Source: DATKZH01 sp964475955 (lineage in GTDB: Bacteria; Planctomycetota; Planctomycetia; Pirellulales; Thermoguttaceae). From it: 50,525 bases of DNA. The stretch's first letter is position 1. The number at the start of each line of letters is the position of its first letter. Below the pieces are notes generated by a model. It saw nothing but the letters and a program-made list of their open reading frames with translations, was not told the origin of the DNA and searched no databases. Below are positions 41,715 to 49,779 of the stretch, piece by piece. A program made the translations under genes and the position numbers. Where the stretch lies: assembly GCA_964475955.1 (NCBI GenBank), contig CAYYZY010000036.1:1-50525 (forward strand), given 5' to 3'.

Positions 41715-42014
41715 TCACCCCTTCTCGCCCGCGTGGCGGACGAACATCAGCATCTGCCCCGGGCGGCAGATCGTGTCGTCGCCCACGGGGGTGCCGTCGA
41801 TCTGGGCCTGGCTATGCGGGTCGATGTCGAAACGGTCGGCGTACCGGGCGCGGATGGCGCCGACCGACATGTTGCCGACCGGCAACTGTTCCGTGTGCAA
41901 ACCGTGATTGACCGTGACCAGTCCGCCGACGTCGCCGGGCGCGAATACGTCGCCGGGGCCGCCGGGGCCGGGCAGGTGGTCTTCCTGAGGGCGGGGTCGC
42001 GTGCTTTCGAGCAT
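41715..42014 (-). CDS. Ubiquitin-like protein (PRTRC-C-like beta-grasp), second module
   Basis: A 99-residue protein. AAGGAG lies 7 nt before ATG 42014. About 35 residues of Pro/Gly-rich disordered text precede a beta-grasp-like domain: LPVGNMSVGAIRARYADRFD, then AQIDGTPVGDDTICRPGQML, MFVRHAGEKG end. The pattern strand, helix, IDGxxV, then a final strand and glycine matches ThiS/MoaD/PRTRC-C ubiquitin-like proteins. The C-terminus is a single Gly after Lys, exposed as a processing or adenylation site. Its stop overlaps a possible GTG of the next gene. Likely substrate of the second E1-like enzyme. Confidence 0.7.
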   Translation of the reverse strand: MLESTRPRPQEDHLPGPGGPGDVFAPGDVGGLVTVNHGLHTEQLPVGNMSVGAIRARYADRFDIDPHSQAQIDGTPVGDDTICRPGQMLMFVRHAGEKG

Positions 42015-42044
42015 CGATCTTCTCCTTTCGGTTCTGGGAACGCC

Positions 42045-43241
42045 CTACTCGGGCCATTGACTTTGGATCACCGCGACGACGTCGTCGGGGCCGAGCTGCG
42101 ATCGGCCCGCCCAGGCGGCTTCGGCCAGGGCCGCCCCGAGCAGCCCGACCGCCGCGGACGGTTGCGCTTGGCCCTCGGCGTCGGTGATCCGCACGGCCGT
42201 TTCGATCGCCGCGGGGCTCACCGCGACCTCGCTCGACTGGGCCAGGCGCTCCAACGCCCGGATCGTCTGCGACGGCTCGGGCGGCCCGACGTGCACGCCG
42301 ACCAGCCGGCGAGCGGTGGCTTCGTCGTCGCGCAGCCGGGCCAACGCCGTTTCGGAGCGGACCGTGGCGAACATCCGCAAGCCCCGGTCCAACGCCTGGG
42401 TCAACAGGCCGTGCCCGACGGCCGAGCCGGTCACGCAGGCCTCCAGGTCGCGGACCAAGAGCAGCGCGCCGTCGCGGCCGGAAGCTTCGTCGAGCAGGCG
42501 CTGGAGGGCCGCGTCGACCTCCTGGGCGAAGATGCAGCCGGCGGCCAGCGCCGCGCCCGAGATGCGAAACGCCTGGGTGATCATCCGCGCTTCGAAAAGC
42601 GGATGCACGGCGGCCAGCATCAGGTGGTCGAGCCCCGAGCCGGCCCGGCCCCACAGCACGGTGCTGCGGGGCACGGTCGACCGCGTGGGGATCACGGCCA
42701 ACTGCCGTGCCTGGCCCTGCCGGAAGCTCTCGCGGTACGCCGCGGCGGCCATCTCCGGCGAGATCGGCTCCGCCGCGGCGGCCAACACGCCCGCCGACTC
42801 GGCCGCGGCCCGCTGGCCGGTCTCGACGAGCTGCCGGGCCGGCGAGGCCAACGGGGAGCCCAAAAGCGCCAGGGCCGAGCACATCGCCTCGTTGATCGTG
42901 CCCGGCACCGGCGGCAGACGCAGCCGGCGCCAGTTGCGGCGCGGGGGACCGGTCAGGATCGTGTTGACCGTGCGGTCGGGCCCGTGGTAGGCCAGGTCGC
43001 CGTCGACGTAAACCGTCGCCCCCGACTCCGCCCCCGCCCTTTGCAGGAGCAGGTTGGTGCGCGGCTTGTTGAAGCACTCATCGGCGACGGGCACGGCCTG
43101 GAAGCGCACGGTCCACGGGTCGACCGGTTCGGCGCCGGCCTGGTGCCGCTGGAGGAGCGACACCAGCCGCGCGTCGAGCCCCGCCGACCAGCTCCCCGGC
43201 GCGGGCGGGGAAGCGTCGCGGTCGGACTGGAAGGTATTCAC
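42045..43241 (-). CDS. Clp-like AAA+ protein with degenerate Walker A
   Basis: A 398-residue protein from GTG 43241, with GGAGAG 8 nt upstream, overlapping the previous stop (GTGA). The C-terminal 230 residues resemble the first AAA+ module of ClpA/ClpB: GALLLVRDLEACVTGSAVG (Walker B region), GLRMFATVRSETALARL (sensor 1 strand), then ARRLVGVHVGPPEPSQTIRA as in ClpB's DAALERRF...EPSVEDTI. The Walker A site reads LWGRAGSGLDHLML: the invariant Lys is Leu and the Thr/Ser is Asp (residues 184-185). ATP hydrolysis is therefore doubtful. The N-terminal 120 residues are not recognised. Possibly a regulatory partner of the AAA ATPase translated just before it. Confidence 0.65.
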   Translation of the reverse strand: MNTFQSDRDASPPAPGSWSAGLDARLVSLLQRHQAGAEPVDPWTVRFQAVPVADECFNKPRTNLLLQRAGAESGATVYVDGDLAYHGPDRTVNTILTGPPRRNWRRLRLPPVPGTINEAMCSALALLGSPLASPARQLVETGQRAAAESAGVLAAAAEPISPEMAAAAYRESFRQGQARQLAVIPTRSTVPRSTVLWGRAGSGLDHLMLAAVHPLFEARMITQAFRISGAALAAGCIFAQEVDAALQRLLDEASGRDGALLLVRDLEACVTGSAVGHGLLTQALDRGLRMFATVRSETALARLRDDEATARRLVGVHVGPPEPSQTIRALERLAQSSEVAVSPAAIETAVRITDAEGQAQPSAAVGLLGAALAEAAWAGRSQLGPDDVVAVIQSQWPE

Positions 43242-45017
43242 CGGGTTCTCTCCAACTCGAAGGGTTGAACCGACGGCTGGTCGAGCCGGCGCACGGTGCC
43301 GACGCGCGCGCCGTCGGGCAGGCTGACGTAGTGGTGCACGTTATGGGGCGTGAGCTGATCGACGACGCTGCGCACCTGGCGGTGCAGGCCGTCGATCACC
43401 ATCGTCCCGGTCAGGCCCGGATCGTCGCACCCGTGGAACTCGGCGCGGCAGGCGGCCCGGGCGGCGTCTTGCACGGCCCGGTCGACCAGGGCCCCGGTCA
43501 CCAGGTCGCGCCGGTACTTGACCTCCGGCGTGGTCGATCCCACGTAGCTGACTTCGACCTGGCCGGGGTCGTGGCCGTTTCGCGAGAAGAGCCAGTCGGT
43601 CACCTCGTGGAGCACGCGCGCTTCGGCGCGGTCCTGCCGGCCGTGATCCGCCCGGAACTTCAGGCCCCGGAGGTGCTTTCGCAGCACGGCCGTGAAGCTA
43701 CGGCGCGTGAGCCGTCCGAAGCTCTCGATCGTGCCGCCAACCCTTCGCACTAGGGCTGAATCTACCAGGTGCGGCACGTTGGTCGTGGCGAGCATGATCA
43801 CCAGCAGGCTCTTCATGCCGGGGCTGTTGACGTCGAGCCGCTCCAGGGCGGTGGCTTGCACCCGCTCGCCGACCGCCTCCCCGGTGCCTCGGGCACGGCC
43901 CAGCGCGTCGAACTCCTCGCAGATGGCCAGCACCGGCCCCCGGTATTCGACCCCGTCGCGGCCGACGATCGGCTGGTTGGCGATCGCTTCCACTTCGTTG
44001 AAGAACCGGGCGAGCCGCTTCTCGGAGTCGCCGANNNNNNNNNNCGCCGAACCACTTGCTGTAGATCTCCGAGGTGCGAAGCCGCAGCACGCGCGGCGGA
44101 AGCTCGTCGACCGGGACGCCCGTCACCTCGCTCATCACCTCGTACATCGCCCGCCAGAATGCGTAAATACTCAAGGTTTTACCTGAGCCACTTACGCCCT
44201 CCAGGAGCTTGGTCTGGGCCAGCCGGATGCGGTACCCCTCCCCGATCTCGGGGTGCAGCATCCCCATGCGCACGTGATCGACCAGCTCTTCGATGTAGGC
44301 GGGCGGGCAGCCGACGTCGCGCGCCACGACCACGTCGGGAACCGGCTCCCGCACCAGGTACCAGTAGTGCGACAGCCCGTCGGCCGCCGGAACGTAGTCG
44401 ACGGCGATCCGGCGCCGCACGTCGACCAGGAACTTGCTCCCCGGCGCCACCTCGGTCGACGCCAGCTCGTCGGCCAGATCCGCCGAAAGCTGGAACACGT
44501 AGTGCTCGTGGTCGCGAAGGACGACCTCGACCCGCTCCTCGTCCAGCCGCCGCTCGAACCGCGCTTGCTCGCCGATGGTGATCCGGCTCGGATCGCGGCC
44601 CAGCACGGCCTTGGCCTGGGCGTCGAGCAACACCAACTCGCCGCGCCGCAGCGACTCGGCCAGCTTCCTTTCGGGCACGACCGGGTAGACCGTGCCCCCG
44701 TCTTCCAACGCGACGCGCGCCCGGGGCGCCTTGCCGTCGGTCTGCGGCGCAAGCATCTGGAAGAACATGCCCGAGCGAATCGGACCGGCGTGCAGCTCGT
44801 CGATCAGGGACGTCAGTTCCTTGATCTTCCGTTGGTGCACGGCTTCGCCGTTGTTCTTCGCGGCCAGGCTGAAGAGGTAGTCCATGGCGGCCATGTGGTC
44901 GGGCACCGGCTCCATGCACAGCCGGCCCGTCATGTGCATCCGGTGCTCCAGCGGGATCGACGCGTCGGTCAGCGACGCGACCATCTCCTTCGGATCCTGC
45001 TTCTTCTTTGCGGCCAT
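43238..45017 (-). CDS. Mpa/ARC-like AAA ATPase (crosses the assembly gap)
   Basis: A proteasome-type unfoldase, 587 residues once the false gap is closed. AGGAG precedes ATG 45017. Order: helical N-terminus; an OB-like region (SGMFFQMLAPQTDG, VALEDGGTVYPVVP, GELVLLDAQAKAVLGRD, about 80-145); a second beta region; then the AAA domain with KLLEGVSGSGKTLSIYAFW (Walker A, Lys280), EIYSKWFG joined to DSEKRLARFFNEVEAIANQP across the Ns, LAICEEFDALGRARG (Walker B with Glu-Glu), and LVIMLATTNVPHLVDSALVR (sensor 1) with RRVGG. The OB part with KWFGDSEK resembles Mpa/ARC rings that feed the 20S core. No core protease gene is nearby. Probably the engine of the ubiquitin-type locus. Confidence 0.8.
44035..44044. 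other. Scaffold gap of ten Ns that is probably not a real gap
   Basis: The plus-strand base run CGCCGA ends the left contig (44029-44034) and the same six bases start the right contig (44045-44050). Collapsing the overlap and the Ns (16 nt removed) restores a single frame reading KWFG-DSEK, exactly what an AAA ATPase has at this point. Keeping the Ns breaks the frame. Confidence 0.85.
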
Positions 45018-45076
45018 AGGCGGTTGCTCCTGTGGGCAATGGGTTATGGGGGACGGTTCCAAGGGGCACAAGGGAA

Positions 45077-45276
45077 ACCACAGATGAACGCAGATGAGCG
45101 CGGATACCAGAATGGCCGGCGGGGCGATCCGGCACGGCTGGCAGTGGTTCGGCGGCCCTCCACGCCCTGCGCTCCGCTCAAGGACATGCCACCCCCTGCG
45201 AAACACGGGGAACTGACCGCGAGGCGGCGCCCCAAGCCCCCTCAATCTGCGTTCATCCGTGCTCATCGGTGGTTCC
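45077..45276. repeat. Degenerate inverted repeat between AAA and JAMM genes
   Basis: ACCACAGATGAACGCAGATG (from 45077) and the inverted copy ending at 45276 (ACCACCGATGAGCACGGATG on the minus strand) share the (G/C)GATGAxCxC(A/G)GATGA pattern. This GATGAACACGGAT-type sequence is a familiar dispersed repeat. It fills most of the 266-nt spacer inside the ubiquitin-type cluster and separates its two halves. Confidence 0.6.
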
Positions 45277-45283
45277 TCCGGCT

Positions 45284-46438
45284 TCACGTACTCTCCGAGT
45301 GACTCGCGGGCACCGCGTCGCGGGCGGGGTCGAAATCGGGCAAGAGGTAAAACGCCCGCTGCTTGAGGCGGTTCTCGCGCAGGCTGAACAGGGCGTGCAC
45401 CTCCTCGCTCCGGCTGTTGAGCCCGAATATGTGGCACAACTGCCACGGCTGCCCGGCAAAAACGGCCTGCGACCACGTGCGGTCGTCGTGCGAGACGAAC
45501 ACGCTGGTGAGCGAACAGGTGGCGGCCTTCTCGCACGTCTCGCAGGAGCCGCCGGGCAGCACGTTGTGCCCGTGCGCCTGGCCGACGATGCGGTACGCCC
45601 GGGTCGCCTCTTGCGCCTGCTTCGCGCGAATCACCGTCTGGATCCGCGACCAGGTCTTGCCGGTGTACGTCAGCGACAGGCTCGATCCCTCGGCGTCGCG
45701 CGCCTCGAGCACGTCGGCGACCACCACGAAGAACTCGCCGGTTTCCGGGCACGAGCAGAGCGGGCCGACGAGCACGCCGCCCGTTTCGGTGGGCGGCCGG
45801 CAATCGGCGCCCTTTCGGGCGTAGCGTTGGGCGCGAAGCAGGGCCTCGGTCGTGTAGAAGACCGGCAGCGCCCGCTCGCGGACCTTGCCCACGGCCTCCG
45901 ACCGCGCGACCAGCGGCCCGATCGGCACGCTCAGGTACTCCAGCGGCGCACGCTGCGGCCTGACCGTGAAGTGCAGGCCGTCGAGCGCCTGGTCCTCGGG
46001 CCGCGTCGGCGTGCCGGCCAGTGCCACTTCGTAGAGGTAGAGGTCCTCGGGCCGGAGGGTGTGGTCGCCCAGCAGGGCCACCGAAGCCCGGCTGGCCACG
46101 TCCTGAAACGCGTGCGTGGTCAGTCGGAGGGAATGGGTCCGGCCTTCGGGGTGGGCGCCCGAAACCACGAGGTCTTCGCACTTCGCGCCGTGTCCCTCGG
46201 CCCGACGGGCGGTGATCTCGAACGAAATCGCCTCGTAGGGCACGTCGGGCCGTCCGGCGCGGAGCCAACCGTCGAGCCACAGTTGGGCGCGCAGGTCGGC
46301 CATGTCGCTCTCCCGGACCGGCTCGCGCGCGATCTCCGGGCCGTGTTGCTCCTTGCGCAACACGACCGTCAGGTCGGTCGGCCGCACGACCATCGAGGCC
46401 TCCTCATGTGCGGCGGCCAGGTTCGCCTGGGTGGTCAT
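45284..46438 (-). CDS. JAMM/MPN (JAB) domain isopeptidase with Cys-rich insert, first module
   Basis: A 384-residue protein. GGGAGG lies 10 nt before ATG 46438. The first 190 residues are a separate, unrecognised domain (VRESDMADLRAQLWLDGWLR, HSLRLTTHAFQDVASRASVA). The JAB domain follows: Glu218 in TETGGVLVGPL, His289-Gly-His291 in VGQAHGHNVLPG, and Ser316-x2-Asp319 in FVSHDDRTW. Between the HxH and the SxxD there is an insert with Cys299, Cys302 and Cys308 (SCETCEKAATC), long for the family and perhaps zinc binding. All catalytic residues are present. It probably removes or matures the 94-residue ubiquitin-like protein encoded 211 nt upstream. Confidence 0.85.
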   Translation of the reverse strand: MTTQANLAAAHEEASMVVRPTDLTVVLRKEQHGPEIAREPVRESDMADLRAQLWLDGWLRAGRPDVPYEAISFEITARRAEGHGAKCEDLVVSGAHPEGRTHSLRLTTHAFQDVASRASVALLGDHTLRPEDLYLYEVALAGTPTRPEDQALDGLHFTVRPQRAPLEYLSVPIGPLVARSEAVGKVRERALPVFYTTEALLRAQRYARKGADCRPPTETGGVLVGPLCSCPETGEFFVVVADVLEARDAEGSSLSLTYTGKTWSRIQTVIRAKQAQEATRAYRIVGQAHGHNVLPGGSCETCEKAATCSLTSVFVSHDDRTWSQAVFAGQPWQLCHIFGLNSRSEEVHALFSLRENRLKQRAFYLLPDFDPARDAVPASHSEST

Positions 46439-46539
46439 CTTCGTCTTCCTCCCGGGGGGGCAGGTGGCTCATCCCAAAAGCAGCGCGGGTATTTTCGTGT
46501 CGCACGAAACGCCAAGCGCTGGCGAGGCTCTCTTGGAGT

Positions 46540-46557
46540 GCGGCGACTTGTCGCCGC
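46540..46557. repeat. Short perfect hairpin
   Basis: GCGGCGAC (46540-46547), TT, GTCGCCGC (46550-46557), followed on the plus strand by TTTT. It belongs to a GGAGTGCGGCGACTTGTCGC-type dispersed sequence common in planctomycetes and lies in the 211-nt spacer between the ubiquitin-like and JAMM genes. Function is unclear. Confidence 0.45.
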
Positions 46558-46649
46558 TTTTCAGTCGTGATGCGTAGTCGGAGTGAAGATGGGGCGGGGG
46601 AGGGCGCACCCGCCCCCGCCGCGCATCCGGTCGCTGGCGTCCGGGACCG

Positions 46650-46934
46650 TCAGCCCAAGTGCGTCTTGGGCGTGACCGTCAGCCGGACGTCGGTGCCGCG
46701 GTCGACCTGCTCGCCGATCGGCTTCGCGTCGTCGAGCAGGGCACTGTTGGCGTCGTCGCGCAACCCCCAGGGCACGTTCTCAGGCAGCGACATCCGCGAT
46801 GCCAACGCCTTCGCGACCGTTCCCGCGGGGAGCCCGCACGCGACGTCCTCGACCTGCACCCGGTGGGTGCCGGTCACGTCGGCCGCCTCGAACCGCAGCA
46901 CTCCAGCACCACCCTTCGGTTCACTCATCAGCAT
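46650..46934 (-). CDS. Ubiquitin-like protein (beta-grasp), first module
   Basis: A 94-residue protein. AAGGAGG is just upstream of ATG 46934; a second ATG at 46928 is possible. Seen: VLRFEAADVTGTHRVQVEDV (first hairpin), LPAGTVAKALASRMSLPENV (helix), WGLRDDANSALLDDAKPIGE (central strands, like the LxDxxxL part of ubiquitin), and a last strand GTDVRLTVTPKTHLG ending in Leu-Gly. The ubiquitin-fold order strand-strand-helix-strand-strand and terminal Gly fit a protein that is adenylated by E1 and joined to targets. It overlaps the end of the upstream gene by 7 nt. No Gly-Gly and no C-terminal extension, so it would not need processing. Confidence 0.75.
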   Translation of the reverse strand: MLMSEPKGGAGVLRFEAADVTGTHRVQVEDVACGLPAGTVAKALASRMSLPENVPWGLRDDANSALLDDAKPIGEQVDRGTDVRLTVTPKTHLG

Positions 46935-47758
46935 ACGTCCTCCTTCTCAAAGCCGGCTTCCCACGCGCGACACGTCACGCCCGCGTCGCTGAGCAAAGCC
47001 ACGGACCAAAGGGACCAAGAGACGACCCACCGGAGCGCGTCGAGCCCCACGCGGAACAACCCCTCCAACAGGAAGTGGGGCGCCCCGCGGAAATCGACCT
47101 CGGCCCGAACGACCGGCCGGTCTTGCCCGCTCTCCATTCCGACCCTCACCATGCGCCATCGGTTCTGCGCGTCGACGAGCACGCGCCGAAGCAGCTCCCG
47201 GCGCGCCGGCGACAGTTCGGCCGACACGGCCGGCGCGGCCGGCGCGGCCGGCGCGATGGGCATCGCCAACCCCAGCCGGTTCGACGCGTACTCCAGCGCC
47301 CCCTGCCGCAACAGCGGCCCCGACTGGATCGCCAGCTTCCCGGCGGGCAACCACTCCTCGACCTGCTCGCGCGGCGGGCTGGTCCACCCCGGCGGCACCT
47401 CGCCTCCGGCGGTGCACGCCGCCCAGTCGAGGCACGCCTCGAGCGGATTGCGCCCTTCGGCCAGGTCGTCGTCGGCGGCATCGGCCCAGGCGTCGCCTCC
47501 CTCCACCAGCGCAAGCGGCACGTGGAATTCTCGCCGCACCCGCTGATCGCCCGAGACGACCGTCTTCCAAAGCGCGGGCTGGCCCAGTTGGCACGGATCG
47601 TGCCCCGGATCGACCTTGGCCCGCACCGTGAGCCAACGGTCGTCGGAGGTGACCGTCAGGCCGTGATGGCGGTAGCTCTTGCCCCGTCGGGCGCGCTGGA
47701 AGCCGGCCGCTTCCATCGCCGCGTGCAGGGCGGTCGGAGACTTGACTTGGAGTTCCAT
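46928..47758 (-). CDS. Unknown protein of the ubiquitin-type cluster
   Basis: A 276-residue soluble protein. AAGGGAG stands 9 nt before ATG 47758. The N-terminal 90 residues look like a small alpha/beta domain: SPTALHAAMEAAGFQRARRG, then RHHGLTVTSDDRWLTVRAKV and FHVPLALVEGGDAWADAA. A Pro/Ala stretch (PIAPAAPAAPAVSAE) links to a C-terminal domain with RRELLRRVLVDAQNRWRMVR and FLLEGLFRVGLDALRWVVSW. I do not recognise either half. Because it sits between the E2 and the ubiquitin-like protein and overlaps the latter, it may be an adaptor, chaperone or target selector. No catalytic motif is seen. Confidence 0.65.
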   Translation of the reverse strand: MELQVKSPTALHAAMEAAGFQRARRGKSYRHHGLTVTSDDRWLTVRAKVDPGHDPCQLGQPALWKTVVSGDQRVRREFHVPLALVEGGDAWADAADDDLAEGRNPLEACLDWAACTAGGEVPPGWTSPPREQVEEWLPAGKLAIQSGPLLRQGALEYASNRLGLAMPIAPAAPAAPAVSAELSPARRELLRRVLVDAQNRWRMVRVGMESGQDRPVVRAEVDFRGAPHFLLEGLFRVGLDALRWVVSWSLWSVALLSDAGVTCRAWEAGFEKEDVC

Positions 47759-47785
47759 GCTTGGGGTCTCCCTTGAACGGGGAAA

Positions 47786-48436
47786 TCAGGCGGCGTCGCG
47801 TTCGAGGAACGAAGCCTCGGCCAGCGGGGCGCGGTGCAGGTTGGCGGCCCACCATCGGGCGGCCTCGACGTGGAACACGCCCGCCTCGTCGGCCTCGTTC
47901 ACTTGGCGCGTCTTCATCGCCAGGGCGTCGTAGGCCATCAGGACCAGCTCCACCAGGGGCACGTTGCACGGCAGCGACACCCCGAGGCAGAGCGGCTGAT
48001 CGCCCGGCGCCACGTTGGCGTGCCACACGTCGGGCGGATCGAGGATCTGCACGAAGCTCGGCCCGGGGAGGCACCGCCGAAGCACGTCGCGCGGATAGAC
48101 CAACCCCAGCAAAGCTCGAGGGGCCACGCGGAGCGCGTTGTTCGCGTCGGGCCGGCAGGGGACCGGCACGCCCAACACGGCCAGCGCCCGAAGATGCTCC
48201 CGCAGATCGATCATCTGCACCTCGAGCCGGCCCGGCGGTGCGATCTGGGCGAGCGCCAACAGGTCGCGCGCCTCGGCGAGCTTGCGCAGGCGCCACGCCG
48301 GATCGCCGCCGTTGGCCGCGGTGGCCAGATCCAGAAGCCGCTGATTGCGGGGGTTCAACTTCACGCCCGGCAGCGCGCGGAGGCCTTCCTCGCCGTGCGC
48401 CGCCGATGTGCCTTCGGAGATCGGAGTGACCAACAT
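47786..48436 (-). CDS. E2-like ubiquitin-conjugating enzyme
   Basis: A 216-residue protein from ATG 48436 (GAGGG 8 nt upstream; 11 nt after the E1 stop). Longer frames upstream are Arg/Ala-rich and run over the E1 gene. The C-terminal half shows an E2 active site: DVWHANVAPGDQPLCLGVSL, matching the eukaryotic HPNI...G.ICLDIL, with His139, Asn141 and Cys150. Before it, PGPSFVQILDPP matches the E2 strand before HPN; after it, VPLVELVLMAYDALAMK and the Asn-rich VNEADEAGVF are the E2 helices. The N-terminal 95 residues are helical (LLDLATAANGGDPAWRLRKL). Presumed to take the ubiquitin-like protein from E1 on Cys150. Confidence 0.75.
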   Translation of the reverse strand: MLVTPISEGTSAAHGEEGLRALPGVKLNPRNQRLLDLATAANGGDPAWRLRKLAEARDLLALAQIAPPGRLEVQMIDLREHLRALAVLGVPVPCRPDANNALRVAPRALLGLVYPRDVLRRCLPGPSFVQILDPPDVWHANVAPGDQPLCLGVSLPCNVPLVELVLMAYDALAMKTRQVNEADEAGVFHVEAARWWAANLHRAPLAEASFLERDAA

Positions 48437-48447
48437 CGATTCGACCC

Positions 48448-49779
48448 TCAGAGGTTGCGTTGACACAGCACCGTCCGCTCCCCGTGGCGCACCGCGACGC
48501 ACCCCGCCGCGGCCGCGCCCAGCCGCGCGAGCGGCCGCTCGACCAGCGACGAAAGGACCGCGCCCGGCGTGGGACGGTAAGCGTGGAAAAGCGGCGCACG
48601 CAGCGCGGCGCCGCAGTGGGGGCAACGGGCGACCACGTCGTCCGCCCGCGCGAAGCGCCGCACCGGCTGCGAGCGCCCGCAGCACACCACGCGATCAACG
48701 AACGTCAGATCGTCGACCGTGAACGAAAGCTCCTCGGCCGGCGTCCCCGGGGCGACGCCCGCGCTCTCGGCGATCCGCGCAAGACTCAGCCCCCCCAGCG
48801 GCCGGTCGACCGCGGCGCGGCCCCACGCCGCGTGTTCGCAGGGGCACGCCGGATTCCTTGCCAGCGGCGAACGGGACACTTTCGTGGGATACCCCGAGTA
48901 CTCGATCATCGCGTCTTCCAGCGGCGGCCCGAGCCCCAGGGCATGGCGCGCGAGAAGCGTCATCGCCAGATCGGCGGCGATCGAGCACAAGAAACTACAG
49001 GACATCGTCGGCGCCACAATCGCCTGCCCGGGGCGATGGCCGTGTGGCGTGCAACTAAACGTCGTCTCGGCGTTCACGTGGTCCCACTCGGCCCGTCCGA
49101 AGCCGCACGCCGGGCAGGGGCCCGCGCCGTCGTCGTTGCGCCAGAAGCGGGCCTGGGCCACCAGCGTGTCGCCGTGCACCGAGGCCTGCACGAGCGGCTT
49201 GCCGTGGTGGAGGCATCGCTGCCCCGTTTCCACCTCGGCGGCCAGGTTGTCGGCGGCCATCGCCACCACGTCGACCCGCTCCATCGCCCCGAGCGAGAGC
49301 GACTGGACCGGCCCCGGAAACGCGAAGACGCGCGTGCCCGGCGAAATCGCCTTCACCAGCCGGCCGAAGTACTCCACCTTCGCAATCCCGACTCCGCTAG
49401 GCGCGACCGGATGGGTGAGCACGCTCTCCGGCTTCAGCCGCCCGGGATCGACCAGCCACAGCTCGCCGATCTGAAGCCGCGCGCAGTGCAGCGCCAGGTT
49501 CGCATTCACGCTGCCGACGCCCACGAGCATGGCGCGGTACGCGTCGAGCCGCGGGCCGGCCGGCTCGCTCAGTGCGAGGAAGGAGGGCAGCCGGGCCTCC
49601 CTGGCCGCGCGGGGCCCCACGCCCGTGCCGGTCGAGTCGTCGCGCTCGATCTCCACGAACCGGCCCCCGAGGCGCTCGGCCGTCGGGGTGCTGGGGCCCC
49701 CGTTTCGGCGATTCGCAGTTCCGGAACAGCGCCGGCGCGTCGGCATCGCGGGCTCGTTAGCGGTTTGGGACGTACTCAT
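48448..49779 (-). CDS. ThiF/MoeB-type E1-like enzyme with zinc-binding C-terminus, first module
   Basis: A 443-residue E1-like adenylyltransferase. ATG 49779 is chosen (GGAAG 8 nt upstream); it overlaps the end of the RING-like gene by 23 nt. Motifs: AYRAMLVGVGSVNANLALHC (GxGxxN, residues 80-99), IGELWLVDPGRLKPESV, VVAMAADNLAAEVETGQRCL (the Asp-Asn), and ETTFSCTPHGHRPGQ then APTMSCSFLCSIAADLAM, where a Cys may form the thioester. There are several Cys pairs: CPACGF, PACPCEHAAW and, near the end, VCCGRSQPV with CPHCGAAL, giving at least one zinc site. It should activate the ubiquitin-like protein and pass it to the E2 encoded next. Confidence 0.85.
   Translation of the reverse strand: MSTSQTANEPAMPTRRRCSGTANRRNGGPSTPTAERLGGRFVEIERDDSTGTGVGPRAAREARLPSFLALSEPAGPRLDAYRAMLVGVGSVNANLALHCARLQIGELWLVDPGRLKPESVLTHPVAPSGVGIAKVEYFGRLVKAISPGTRVFAFPGPVQSLSLGAMERVDVVAMAADNLAAEVETGQRCLHHGKPLVQASVHGDTLVAQARFWRNDDGAGPCPACGFGRAEWDHVNAETTFSCTPHGHRPGQAIVAPTMSCSFLCSIAADLAMTLLARHALGLGPPLEDAMIEYSGYPTKVSRSPLARNPACPCEHAAWGRAAVDRPLGGLSLARIAESAGVAPGTPAEELSFTVDDLTFVDRVVCCGRSQPVRRFARADDVVARCPHCGAALRAPLFHAYRPTPGAVLSSLVERPLARLGAAAAGCVAVRHGERTVLCQRNL

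Noticed and set aside
43238..43993. Stand-alone 251-residue AAA fragment
   Set aside because: It is the C-terminal half of the ATPase split by the artificial N gap.
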